From Alphaproteobacteria bacterium (GTDB lineage: Bacteria; Pseudomonadota; Alphaproteobacteria; Puniceispirillales; Puniceispirillaceae), in assembly GCA_011524805.1 (NCBI GenBank), contig WTJO01000093.1, positions 1-15,695 on the forward strand: a DNA stretch of 15,695 nucleotides, in the 5' to 3' direction. Under the pieces are notes generated by a model. The model was given only the letters and a program-made list of their open reading frames with translations. It did not search any database and was not told the origin of the DNA. Shown here piece by piece: positions 1 through 6,595 of the stretch; position 1 is the first letter of the stretch; each line of letters opens with the position of its first letter. Both the position numbers and the translations under genes were made by a program.

Positions 1-44
1 GGGGCTGATATTTCTGGTAAAATTATCCGGAAGGTGCCACAAAC

Positions 45-362
45 CTAGATAGAAGGCGGCTCAATTTCCTTCAATATATCTTCACAGATTTCTGCTGTCT
101 GGATACAATCTTCAAAAAAGGCAAGAGCTTCGGCGCGCCCATGTTTCTGGAACAGGCTGAAGGCAGCATAGCGGCCCGCAGCCATCGCAACTGCCTGCGG
201 AATGGGCTGGTCGTTTGCCAGCGTTGTCAGCATTTTGTCAATTTCAATCGTCAGCGCTTCAATATTATGCACCTCTGGGTATAGCTCTGCCATTGACTCA
301 AAATCAACATTATCGAAATCAGCTTCTGACTGGTACTTTCTAAGATTAACTAGCTTTCCCAT
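45..362 (-). CDS. Hypothetical small alpha-helical protein (105 aa)
   Basis: I do not recognise this family. The protein is cytoplasmic by appearance: no signal peptide, no long hydrophobic stretch, mostly predicted helix, acidic overall, with a central conserved-looking segment PQAVAMAAGRYAAFSLF at about residues 56-72. The reading frame is open further upstream to an ATG at 383, but the ATG at 362 is the better start: AGGAG lies 9 nt before it, and the upstream lipoprotein gene stops at 367, only 4 bp away. The pair is therefore probably one transcript and may be translationally coupled. A distant likeness to small DUF3144-type helical proteins (an A-RYAAF motif) is tempting but too weak to assign. 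Confidence 0.75.
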   Translation of the reverse strand: MGKLVNLRKYQSEADFDNVDFESMAELYPEVHNIEALTIEIDKMLTTLANDQPIPQAVAMAAGRYAAFSLFQKHGRAEALAFFEDCIQTAEICEDILKEIEPPSI

Positions 363-366
363 GACG

Positions 367-825
367 TCATGCTCCTGTTTCATCTGGTTTGGCAGGGCAT
401 CTTACAACACGCCCTTTCATGAAACTCAGCTTCTTTGCGTCTGACTGTTCGGCAGATTTATCCTGGTAGAAATCAAGCGGTACAATCGCTGTTGCTTCCA
501 GCTTCACAGCTTCGTTGCGCATCAATATCATCGCTTCGTCTTCGCTACCATAATGATGCACTTCGATAATGCCCAAAGAACGGCACCCTGCAAGATAGGC
601 ATCAGCATTATTGGTAAAGCTTATCATCTCAGAACCCGGCATCGGCATTGGCATGGCCTGGCGTTGCTCGGCTTCGTCATGTAACGCCGCTTTATGTGTT
701 GCCTCAGCCCACTCGTCGACTGAGACAACCATAAGCGCTTCAGACCTGTCATCTATAAAGAACTGACAGGCTGACAAAAGGGATGACCCCATAATGAGCA
801 CACATAATGTAATCAGTTTTTTCAT
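367..825 (-). CDS. Putative lipoprotein, DUF4156/RcsF-like
   Basis: A 152-aa predicted lipoprotein. Residues 1-19 form a signal peptide with KK at positions 2-3 and a hydrophobic core, ending in the lipobox LSAC with Cys20 as the lipidated residue. The mature part contains GCRSLGIIEVHHYGSEDEA and an LMRNEAVKLEATAIVPLDFY segment. This resembles the DUF4156/RcsF-type fold of small Enterobacterial and alphaproteobacterial envelope lipoproteins, in which a conserved Cys precedes a beta strand and an R-N-A helix. A Met-Pro repeat (MPMPMPG) lies near residues 58-64. AGAGGG just before the ATG serves as ribosome binding site. It is first in a two-gene minus-strand unit. The family assignment is by eye and tentative; the lipoprotein call is firm. 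Confidence 0.75.
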   Translation of the reverse strand: MKKLITLCVLIMGSSLLSACQFFIDDRSEALMVVSVDEWAEATHKAALHDEAEQRQAMPMPMPGSEMISFTNNADAYLAGCRSLGIIEVHHYGSEDEAMILMRNEAVKLEATAIVPLDFYQDKSAEQSDAKKLSFMKGRVVRCPAKPDETGA

Positions 826-1112
826 CTCGCCCTCTACAATTTATGTGCCCAGAACCAGCTCTGTTACTCTGTTTCTGTCATATTAGAATTTTCTAATTAA
901 ATTCGATGATGACAGAATTAACCTTTTGATGACATAAAAAACGGCAATATCGCGGTTTTGTTTAATCACAATGCCGACCGGATAAAGAAATCCCGAAAAA
1001 CTACAGAGCAGGGTTATCAGGTCGTTATCTGGTATTATTTTCAGCTATTTTGCAAGAAATGCTAATTTAGATTATATACTGTAGCAGATGCTCTCATGCA
1101 CAAGAGGACAAG
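826..1112. promoter_or_regulatory. Divergent intergenic region with nested dyads
   Basis: This AT-rich stretch separates the divergent lipoprotein and secreted-protein genes and holds no convincing ORF. It contains a perfect 9-bp inverted repeat (TTCTGTCAT at 873-881, ATGACAGAA at 909-917) enclosing a second perfect inverted repeat (ATTAGAA at 882-888, TTCTAAT at 891-897). A weaker hairpin flanked by A and T runs lies at about 938-959. For the plus-strand gene, TTGCAA at 1050-1055 with TTATAT at 1072-1077 (16-bp spacer) is a possible promoter. None of this is tested; the dyads are the solid observation. Confidence 0.5.
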
Positions 1113-1472
1113 ATGGTCAGAAAAATAATGATTTGTGTGGTGCTGTTAGTTTGCTATGGCCAGAGCGCCCTTGCCGAAGGGCGAATCTATGAGCACGACC
1201 CAGAACGGACCCATTGCACCTTATGGGACAATCTGCGTCTTGTCTGGCCCCAGACCATCATGGGCAGAGAGCCTGCAAAATGCAGACGTAAAGCTGTCCA
1301 GCCAACAAAGCTTGCTGTGATCTGCCGTCTAAGAGATCAGTATATTGATAAAGATACCGGCTCGCGCATGTGCGTCTATCGCAAACAGGGGCGTGGTGAT
1401 GAAGAAGAGGTTGTCAGCCTGTCCCCTTCACTTAGTTGTCAGCGCACCTATAGCTGTCGTGCAGATGACTAG
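1113..1472 (+). CDS. Secreted cysteine-rich hypothetical protein
   Basis: A 119-aa protein with a clear Sec signal peptide: basic N-terminus (MVRK), hydrophobic core, and a likely cleavage after ALA at residues 19-21. The mature chain is about 98 aa, basic in its first half, and carries six cysteines (35, 57, 71, 87, 109, 115), a number that suits three disulfides in an oxidising envelope. Trp38 and Trp45 are the only tryptophans. AGAGGA sits 4 nt before the ATG. It stands alone: divergent from the lipoprotein gene and convergent with the zinc-ribbon gene 19 bp downstream. I recognise no family and no catalytic motif; binding or structural function in the periplasm is only a guess. Confidence 0.7.
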   Translation: MVRKIMICVVLLVCYGQSALAEGRIYEHDPERTHCTLWDNLRLVWPQTIMGREPAKCRRKAVQPTKLAVICRLRDQYIDKDTGSRMCVYRKQGRGDEEEVVSLSPSLSCQRTYSCRADD

Positions 1473-1491
1473 CAACAGTATCTGGTAGCGA

Positions 1492-1671
1492 TTAGTTGTC
1501 ATCTGTGGGGACAGTTTCAGCCTCGACACACTCACTTTTTGTGCCACATAGCGGGCAGTGCCATTGCCTGCGGGCAGGGCTGTTGCGCTCATCCATTGTC
1601 GGTGCTGTCCAGTAATGGTGGCAGTCAGAACAGGTAAGGTGCCAGATGATTTCTTTGCTAGCGGTGATCAT
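1492..1671 (-). CDS. Small zinc-ribbon protein (59 aa)
   Basis: A short gene found by reading the minus strand below hisI. The protein begins MITASKEIIWHLTCSDCHH and contains two CxxC knuckles, C14-x2-C17 and C39-x2-C42 (HCPLCG), separated by 21 residues. That is the spacing of a zinc ribbon with one bound zinc. The tail is acidic (VEAETVPTDDN). Its ATG is 4 bp after the hisI stop, so it is almost certainly co-transcribed and probably coupled. No signal peptide is present, so it should be cytoplasmic. Function is unknown. Such stand-alone ribbons often bind nucleic acid or protein, but nothing here decides which. Confidence 0.75.
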   Translation of the reverse strand: MITASKEIIWHLTCSDCHHYWTAPTMDERNSPARRQWHCPLCGTKSECVEAETVPTDDN

Positions 1672-1675
1672 GGCG

Positions 1676-2047
1676 TTACTCTGCCGGTATGTCTGTTATG
1701 TCGATGGGCGTGAAAAAACAGCTTTTCTCGCCTGTATGACAGGCGGCACCATGCTGGTCTATCTTCAGCAAAATTGTATCGCCATCACAGTCCAGATGAA
1801 CAGATTTGACTAGCTGGATATGGCCTGATGTATCACCTTTGCGCCAGAAGGCATTGCGTGAGCGCGAATAATAACAGGCTCTGCCGGTTGCCAGTGTTTC
1901 TGCCAGCGTTTCAGCTGTCATCCATGCCATCATCAGCACCTCGCCTGTATCATGCTGTTGTGCAATCGCAGGCACCAGCCCGTCCTGATTAAAGCTGATC
2001 CTGTCTTTCAGTGGTGCCGGAAGCTGATAATCTGTCTGTTCTGTCAT
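1676..2047 (-). CDS. hisI: Phosphoribosyl-AMP cyclohydrolase
   Basis: Third step of histidine synthesis: hydrolytic ring opening of phosphoribosyl-AMP to the ProFAR precursor, in the cytoplasm. The 123-aa length fits the stand-alone HisI domain without a fused HisE. Visible family signatures are the LMMAWM segment (residues 38-43), YYSRSRNAFWRKGDTSGH (59-76), the Mg-binding aspartates in DCDGD (D86, D88, D90), and three zinc cysteines C87, C103 (in CHTG) and C110 (in SCFF). All key residues are intact. It lies 47 bp after the oxygenase gene and 4 bp before a zinc-ribbon gene on the same strand. No other his gene is in the window, so it is separated from the main his operon, as is common in alphaproteobacteria. 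Confidence 0.96.
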   Translation of the reverse strand: MTEQTDYQLPAPLKDRISFNQDGLVPAIAQQHDTGEVLMMAWMTAETLAETLATGRACYYSRSRNAFWRKGDTSGHIQLVKSVHLDCDGDTILLKIDQHGAACHTGEKSCFFTPIDITDIPAE

Positions 2048-2094
2048 AGCTAGCCTGTTGTCTGTTGCTACATCCTGTTGCCAGAACGGAAGGC

Positions 2095-2745
2095 TCAGAG
2101 ATGCTTTGCTGTCGAGGATAACACAACATTGAACGAAATTGATAGGCGCGGCTCGTCAACCAGATTGGGATGTACCAGATGATACAGAAATGATGGCCAT
2201 AAAAACAGCTCGCCTGCACGCGGGGTGCGCCGATATTCAGGGTCAAACTGCCCGTCATTGCGGATAGCTGTCATATTGGCCGCACCACGTGGATCAAAAA
2301 AGCTGATTGATGCAGGGTTCAAATCAGAACGGAATGTTTCTGCCTGTGACTGGTCAGGCACATGCAGATAATAGGTGCCAGACAACCAGGAATGGGGGTG
2401 ATTATGCAGATTGTGATAATCACCTTTGAAATTTACATTTGGCCATGCCTGCAAGCTAAATTCGGGCACAGCCCCCATCCCGCTAGCCCGCACATATTCT
2501 GCCACACCATGCTGACAGCATTGCACCAGCCAGCCAATGGCCGGATGGTCTGATGCAAAAAAATTCTGCTCCAGATAATTTGTTGTCATCTGTTCCTGTT
2601 CGGCATTATCCTGCATCACGATAGTGCTCAGCACACCATTTGCGGATTCATGTCCGGGTAATATAACCGACATAAATAATGTAGGCCATAACGGCAGAAA
2701 TTCTGCCTTGCCCTGTTCTTCTGCCTGTTCTGCCTGTTCTGCCAA
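2095..2745 (-). CDS. 2OG-Fe(II) oxygenase, TIGR02466-like
   Basis: A 216-aa putative 2-oxoglutarate- and Fe(II)-dependent oxygenase; substrate unknown. The double-stranded beta-helix signature is present: NLHNHPHSWLSGTYYLHVP at residues 112-130, where H114/H116 would supply the first metal ligand(s); then GELFLWPSFLYHLVHPN (178-194), with H189 as the distal histidine; then RLSISFN (200-206), with R200 as the likely 2OG carboxylate anchor. This matches the phage/bacterial TIGR02466 family pattern. The start is TTG at 2745, supported by AGGAG 8 nt upstream; no ATG gives a full-length protein. The N-terminus has a short AEQ repeat. It follows tupA by 31 bp on the same strand, so it may share the tupA transcript. 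Confidence 0.82.
   Translation of the reverse strand: MAEQAEQAEEQGKAEFLPLWPTLFMSVILPGHESANGVLSTIVMQDNAEQEQMTTNYLEQNFFASDHPAIGWLVQCCQHGVAEYVRASGMGAVPEFSLQAWPNVNFKGDYHNLHNHPHSWLSGTYYLHVPDQSQAETFRSDLNPASISFFDPRGAANMTAIRNDGQFDPEYRRTPRAGELFLWPSFLYHLVHPNLVDEPRLSISFNVVLSSTAKHL
2719..2743. repeat. Short 9-bp tandem repeat in oxygenase start
   Basis: About 2.8 copies of TTCTGCCTG on the plus strand. On the coding strand they give the AEQAEQAE stretch at the very N-terminus of the oxygenase. The length is a multiple of three, so copy-number change would lengthen or shorten the N-terminus without frameshift. Confidence 0.7.
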
Positions 2746-2776
2746 AATACCAACTCCTGATATTTCTGTTCAGCAG

Positions 2777-3613
2777 TTATTTTGCATTCGCAAAAAATAA
2801 CTGCTGTCCGTTAACGTTATAGCTGTTGATGGCCGCCTGTCCAGCCTCCGAGATAAGCCAGTCAACAAATATACGTGCCTGTTCTGTGGCGGTTGAGGGG
2901 CATTTGTCGGGGCTGACCATGGTCACGCCATACTGGTTATACAGGGCTCTGTCGCCCTCAAACAGAATATTATGGTTTTGCCTGTTGCCAAAGGCAAGCC
3001 ATGTCGCTCTGTCCGAGATCACATAGCCGCCAAGCTGCACCGCCATATTCAGCGTTGCGCCCATGCCCTGTCCTGCCTCAAGATAATATTGTCCCATTTG
3101 CTGTGCAGGCGCAATTTCTGCGCCACGCCAGAAGCGCAATTCTGCCTTGTGGGTGCCGCTATCATCTCCGCGCGAGATAAACCGGTTTTGAGATGCAGCT
3201 ATTCTGGCAAGCGCCTGTTTGATGTTTGATGCGCTGGCAATATCAGCGGGGTCTTCATCTGGCCCCAGAATGACAAAATCATTATACATCACATCATAGC
3301 GCCTCACCCCGAAGCCTGACGCTACAAACTGTTCTTCATCTGCCTTTGAATGAACCAGCAGCACATCGCCATCACAATTTTTGGCGTTTTTTATTGCCTG
3401 ACCTGTGCCTACCGCTACAACATGAACCTGGTTGGCAGTCTGCTGTTGATACAGTGGTAATAAATAGTCATATAGCCCTGAATTCTGGGTAGATGTTGTA
3501 GACTGTACAATAATAGCCTCGGACGCCATAGCTGGCAGAACTGCAAACCATAACATGATGCCTGCCACCCAGCCTGCAGAAAGCGTTCTATCTGGAAGAA
3601 AAAAACCTGTCAT
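2777..3613 (-). CDS. tupA: Tungstate-binding periplasmic protein TupA
   Basis: Extracytoplasmic oxyanion receptor of a TupABC-type ABC importer, 278 aa. Residues 1-30 are a signal peptide with probable cleavage after AMA (28-30). Hallmarks of TupA follow: QSTTSTQNSGLYDYLLP (37-53) with the TTST oxyanion-binding start, VGTGQAIKNAKN (68-79), DVLLVHSK (83-90), YDVMYNDFVILGP (106-118), FISRGDDSGTHKAEL (145-159), GQGMGATLNMA (181-191) and SDRATWLAF (200-208). These favour tungstate receptors over ModA. Only two cysteines occur (C80, C238), possibly a disulfide. AAGGG precedes the ATG by 8 nt. The gene diverges from a ModE-like regulator. No permease or ATPase gene lies downstream, where tupB and tupC would be expected; the next gene is an oxygenase. 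Confidence 0.92.
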   Translation of the reverse strand: MTGFFLPDRTLSAGWVAGIMLWFAVLPAMASEAIIVQSTTSTQNSGLYDYLLPLYQQQTANQVHVVAVGTGQAIKNAKNCDGDVLLVHSKADEEQFVASGFGVRRYDVMYNDFVILGPDEDPADIASASNIKQALARIAASQNRFISRGDDSGTHKAELRFWRGAEIAPAQQMGQYYLEAGQGMGATLNMAVQLGGYVISDRATWLAFGNRQNHNILFEGDRALYNQYGVTMVSPDKCPSTATEQARIFVDWLISEAGQAAINSYNVNGQQLFFANAK

Positions 3614-3815
3614 CTGAGCTACCCTTATTCCTTGACATGACCAGTGAAGTATTGTTGCACTAAAGGCTGTTTATACCGATATGACAAGTTGAACATATTT
3701 GCAGTCATATTCCCGATATGTAATATTGATCATATTAGAGGTCAAATGATTTTTTGAAAATATAATGTAGCAAATCTTCAGGCGTAAGGCTGAAAGAAAA
3801 TGTATCAGGCTGGTC
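3614..3815. promoter_or_regulatory. tupA/modE-like divergent promoter region
   Basis: A 202-bp AT-rich region between divergent genes. Two dyads with 5-nt centres lie back to back: CATAT-tcccg-ATATG (3706-3720) and TAATAT-tgatc-ATATTA (3721-3737). CCGATATG occurs at 3676-3683 and again at 3713-3720. AT-rich dyads of this type resemble the general look of ModE-family operators (TATA-rich half-sites around a short centre), so binding by the neighbouring regulator is a reasonable inference. A good -10/-35 pair is not obvious by eye. Confidence 0.5.
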
Positions 3816-4247
3816 ATGCAACATAACGATAACAGACATAAACAGGCTGCAGGCCAGCAGAACGAAAGTGGCAGGCCGGGTCTAAGGCTGAAATTATTTA
3901 TTGCCGATGAAACTGTTGGTGTTGGCAAGATTGAATTGCTGGAGGCTGTGGACAGAACAGGCTCTATCAGCGCGGCCGCCGACGCAATGGGTATGGATTA
4001 CCGGCGGGCGTGGTTTTTGCTGAAATCTACCCAGCAGGGATTTAAGGTACCGCTATTTACCACCAGAAGAGGGGGGACAGGCAGAGGCGGTGCCAGCCTG
4101 ACACCCGAAGGCAGAGAACTGATCAAACGATATTGGGAGATGAAAACAGCCATAGACAGGCAGGCAGAACCGCTATTGCAGTGGCTGGAAGCGCATCAGG
4201 CAGAGGATAAAGCCCTGCTAGCAGATAAAGACACATCATCAAATTGA
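3816..4247 (+). CDS. ModE-type winged-helix regulator, DNA-binding domain only
   Basis: A 143-aa transcription factor matching the N-terminal DNA-binding half of ModE (LysR-like winged helix). The core runs from about residue 22 to 105: LRLKLFIADE, VGKIELLEAVDRTGSISAAADAMGMDYRRAWFLL (helix-turn-helix), the wing with GGTGRGGASLTPEGRELI, then a coiled helix. The C-terminal molybdate/tungstate-binding MOP domains of E. coli ModE are absent, so it cannot sense the oxyanion in the classical way. It diverges from tupA, which suggests control of tungstate uptake and perhaps of the formate dehydrogenase genes downstream. The ribosome binding site is weak (AGG, 6 nt before the ATG). The first 20 or so residues are polar and not conserved-looking. 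Confidence 0.88.
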   Translation: MQHNDNRHKQAAGQQNESGRPGLRLKLFIADETVGVGKIELLEAVDRTGSISAAADAMGMDYRRAWFLLKSTQQGFKVPLFTTRRGGTGRGGASLTPEGRELIKRYWEMKTAIDRQAEPLLQWLEAHQAEDKALLADKDTSSN

Positions 4248-4263
4248 AAATCATAAAAAACGC

Positions 4264-4280
4264 GCTAGCATTATGCTAGC
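4264..4280. repeat. Perfect intercistronic hairpin
   Basis: GCTAGCA-TTA-TGCTAGC forms a perfect 7-bp stem with a 3-nt loop in the short gap after the ModE-like gene. On the plus strand it is preceded by an A-rich run (4247-4260) and not followed by Ts. Read on the minus strand it is followed by a T-rich run, giving terminator-like geometry for minus-strand transcription. On the plus strand it is more likely a processing or stability hairpin. Confidence 0.55.
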
Positions 4281-4313
4281 AGGCAACAGACAGTGAGCAG
4301 GGCACAGATACAT

Positions 4314-4619
4314 ATGACACAAAATGACAAACCTAATTTTCCGCTCTGGCATCAGCGCGTGGCTGTAAACGCTGATGGGCGGCTGGATGAAGAAAGTTTT
4401 ATCAAGCTGGCAGACCAGTTTATTTCGCTGGCTAATAACCGCAATAAAAAGGTGCTGGCAACTGAGCTGCAATTTGTGATGCTATATGCCAGCGCCAGAT
4501 ATGCTGCCCATGTTGGTAAAAATGTGATTGAGGCAGATGACCAAGAGAGTTTTGTTGACCATATGACAGCGCAATATAAAGACATGTTAAGAGAGCATCT
4601 GGCTGACCCCACTGTCTAG
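4314..4619 (+). CDS. DUF3144 family protein
   Basis: A 101-aa helical cytoplasmic protein of the proteobacterial DUF3144 family; function unknown. The diagnostic stretch is FIKLADQFISLANNRNKKV followed by FVMLYASARYAAHV and a final helix VDHMTAQYKDMLREHL. In the family the motif reads roughly F-x-LAN...YA-ARYNA. The ATG at 4314 has AGGG 11 nt upstream. An in-frame GTG at 4293 (with AGG 9 nt upstream) would add seven residues, and I cannot exclude it. It follows the ModE-like gene by about 66 bp across a hairpin and precedes the cytochrome gene by 76 bp. It has no obvious chemical link to formate oxidation and may be a bystander. Confidence 0.85.
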   Translation: MTQNDKPNFPLWHQRVAVNADGRLDEESFIKLADQFISLANNRNKKVLATELQFVMLYASARYAAHVGKNVIEADDQESFVDHMTAQYKDMLREHLADPTV

Positions 4620-4695
4620 CGCCTGAACGCGCAGGCAATAGTGCCAGTCCATAATTGTATCAGTCGATAAATACGTTCAGAACAGGGAGGAGCTT

Positions 4696-5157
4696 ATGGA
4701 CAGACCACACAATGCGCTTAATAATAACGTACCTTCTGCGGGCGTGTGCGGCAAAACTCCGTTTGGAGAGGTGATGGCTGTCTATATGCTGGCTGGTGCA
4801 ATGATGCTGTGGCTGATTTCCGGCATATCGGCACCTGCAATAGCCGCAGATGTTGATGCAGGCAAACAGATTGCCCGCCAGCATTGCACCAGATGCCATG
4901 TGGTTGGCGATATGAATAAATATGGCGGTATTGGCTCAACCCCGTCATTTGGCGCGATTAAAACCATGGCAGACTGGAAAGAGCGATTTGAAATCTTTTT
5001 CATATTGCCACCTCATCCGGCTGTTGTGAATGTTGAGGGCGTAACAGAAGAGCGGCCAGAGAGTCTGCCTGCCTTTGTGAAGCCTATCACCCTGTCAGTT
5101 GACGAGGTTGAGAATCTTCTTGCCTTTATTGACCAGTTGCCTGCCGCAAAATTCTGA
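4696..5157 (+). CDS. Periplasmic c-type cytochrome (monohaem)
   Basis: A 153-aa exported cytochrome with one haem site, C64-T-R-C67-H68. A hydrophobic segment at about 28-50 ends in APAIAA, a plausible signal cleavage. The N-region is long if translation begins at the ATG at 4696, which is favoured by AGGGAGG 5 nt upstream; an internal ATG at 4774 after GGAGAGG is possible. After the haem comes STPSFGAIKTMADWKERFEIFFILPPHPAV, a pattern I associate with small cytochromes found beside formate dehydrogenase genes. No methionine follows residue 91, so the usual distal Met ligand is not evident; H107 in PPHPAV is an alternative. A role as periplasmic electron acceptor for formate dehydrogenase is inferred from context. 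Confidence 0.85.
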   Translation: MDRPHNALNNNVPSAGVCGKTPFGEVMAVYMLAGAMMLWLISGISAPAIAADVDAGKQIARQHCTRCHVVGDMNKYGGIGSTPSFGAIKTMADWKERFEIFFILPPHPAVVNVEGVTEERPESLPAFVKPITLSVDEVENLLAFIDQLPAAKF

Positions 5158-5210
5158 CTAGATGAGTAGGGCAGAGCTGAATTTTCAAAACCGAACTATA
5201 AGGAAAGATA

Positions 5211-5462
5211 ATGTCGGAACAGCAAAAACCAAAAAAAGATATGGCCGATATGACGCCAGCAGAAATATCCATGCGGAAATTTCTTAAGGCGCTTGGGGTG
5301 ACAACGCACCAGAAACTGGAGGCGGCACTGGCTGATGCGGTAGCGTCAGGTACATTGCCTGCAGATAGCCAGCTGGATATAACAGCCAAGATTGACATTG
5401 CAGAGCTTGGCTTTAGCCATACAATATCTGCACAGATTGCCACACCTCAAAACGGTGATTAG
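5211..5462 (+). CDS. DUF6494 family protein
   Basis: An 83-aa protein recognised as DUF6494 by the block MRKFLKALGVTTHQKLEAALADAVASGTL (residues 21-49) followed by an alternating strand-like tail (LDITAKIDIAELGFSHTISAQI). The first 20 residues are charged and extend beyond the usual family start. It is cytoplasmic and of unknown function. AAGGA precedes the ATG by 8 nt. It ends 6 bp before the Mrp ATPase gene. I infer it is an accessory to the Mrp protein or to formate dehydrogenase assembly, with no direct evidence. Confidence 0.85.
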   Translation: MSEQQKPKKDMADMTPAEISMRKFLKALGVTTHQKLEAALADAVASGTLPADSQLDITAKIDIAELGFSHTISAQIATPQNGD

Positions 5463-5468
5463 CACGAT

Positions 5469-6563
5469 ATGTCTGCCGCGCTTAGCAAGGAACAGATAAC
5501 GGACTGTCTGTCCGGTCTTCAGGATCCCAGTCAGGACAGGGATATTGTCTCGCTTGGGCTGGTTGCCTCAGTTGATATTAAAGACAGTAATGTAAATATC
5601 ATCCTAGAAGTGCCTATTCACAGGGTGGCCGCGCTTGAGCCATTGCGTGAAAAAGCAGAACAGATGGTGCGTGAACTTGACGGGGTTACCAGTGCGGCGG
5701 TGATCCTTACTGCCCATGAAACGCGCTCGCCACATGCTGGCGGCACTCAGGATGAAACGCCAGTCGCTGAAAAGGTGCTGGAATCCAAAGTCAAACGCTT
5801 TATCGCTGTCGGTTCTGGTAAGGGCGGGGTTGGCAAATCCACCACCGCGGTCAATCTGGCGATTGCGCTGAAGCTGGAAGGGCTGAAGGTTGGTCTGCTT
5901 GATGCAGATGTCTATGGCCCCTCACAGCCACGCATGCTGGGGGTGAGCGGCAAGCCGCCGGCGGTAGGTGGCGAGATGGTCGCACCACTTGAAAATTATG
6001 GCATCAAGCTGATGAGCATGGGCTTGCTGGTGCCAGATGATACGGCCATGATCTGGCGCGGGCCTATGGTGCAGTCTGCACTGACGCAGATGCTGAATGC
6101 TGTAGCATGGGGCGAGCTTGACGTGATTGTTATTGATTTGCCGCCCGGCACTGGCGATATCCAGATTTCGCTTGCCCAGCAGGTCAATCTGACAGGCGCG
6201 GTAATTGTATCAACCCCTCAGGATATTGCCCTGCTTGATGTTATCAAGGCGGTGACCATGTTTGACAAGGCGGGTGTGCCTCTGCTGGGGATGGTGCAGA
6301 ATATGGCAATTTGGGAATGCCCTGATTGTGGCCGGACAGACCATATATTCGGGGAAGGCGGTGTTGCCAAGGAAGCCCAAAAACGCGGAATTGAACTGCT
6401 TGCCGAAATGCCACTATCGCTATCCATTCGCAAGGGTGCTGATTCAGGCATGCCGGTTGTTATTTCGGAACCTGATAGTTTGCAGGCCAGAACCTATCAT
6501 GATATAGCAAAAAAGCTGATCGGCAAGGCTGGTCTGGATCAGGAAATTACAGCAGAGGAATAG
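5469..6563 (+). CDS. mrp: Mrp/ApbC (NBP35-type) Fe-S carrier ATPase
   Basis: A 364-aa P-loop protein that binds and hands over [4Fe-4S] clusters in an ATP-dependent way. Residues 1-85 are the MIP18/DUF59-like domain. The ATPase domain begins with the deviant Walker A GSGKGGVGKST (115-125; K118 and K123), then LLDADVYGPSQP (143-154), the GxIxRGP-like IWRGPM (195-200), and IDLPPGTGD (222-230). C284-P-D-C287 is the bridging-cluster CxxC that lets two subunits share a cluster. All key residues are intact. It sits in a tightly packed run with formate dehydrogenase-linked genes, so it may serve as a dedicated carrier for the four-cluster ferredoxin-like protein and the catalytic subunit's N-terminal cluster. 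It could equally be the cell's general Mrp. Confidence 0.94.
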   Translation: MSAALSKEQITDCLSGLQDPSQDRDIVSLGLVASVDIKDSNVNIILEVPIHRVAALEPLREKAEQMVRELDGVTSAAVILTAHETRSPHAGGTQDETPVAEKVLESKVKRFIAVGSGKGGVGKSTTAVNLAIALKLEGLKVGLLDADVYGPSQPRMLGVSGKPPAVGGEMVAPLENYGIKLMSMGLLVPDDTAMIWRGPMVQSALTQMLNAVAWGELDVIVIDLPPGTGDIQISLAQQVNLTGAVIVSTPQDIALLDVIKAVTMFDKAGVPLLGMVQNMAIWECPDCGRTDHIFGEGGVAKEAQKRGIELLAEMPLSLSIRKGADSGMPVVISEPDSLQARTYHDIAKKLIGKAGLDQEITAEE

Positions 6564-6595
6564 GCCTGTTAAGAATAGGCTCAGAGGAATAAACA

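Noticed and set aside
936..963. Terminator-like hairpin flanked by A and T runs
   Set aside because: The stem has a mismatch and only two G-C pairs beyond it, and it lies between divergent promoters where a terminator would be out of place; mentioned only within the intergenic entry.
1989..2258. An 89-aa frame on the minus strand overlapping the oxygenase end and hisI start
   Set aside because: It runs in another frame through two well-recognised genes and has no protein-like composition or ribosome binding site.
3671..3928. An 85-aa minus-strand frame over the tupA/modE-like spacer
   Set aside because: Overlaps the start of the ModE-like gene in antisense and covers the AT-rich regulatory region; composition is not protein-like.
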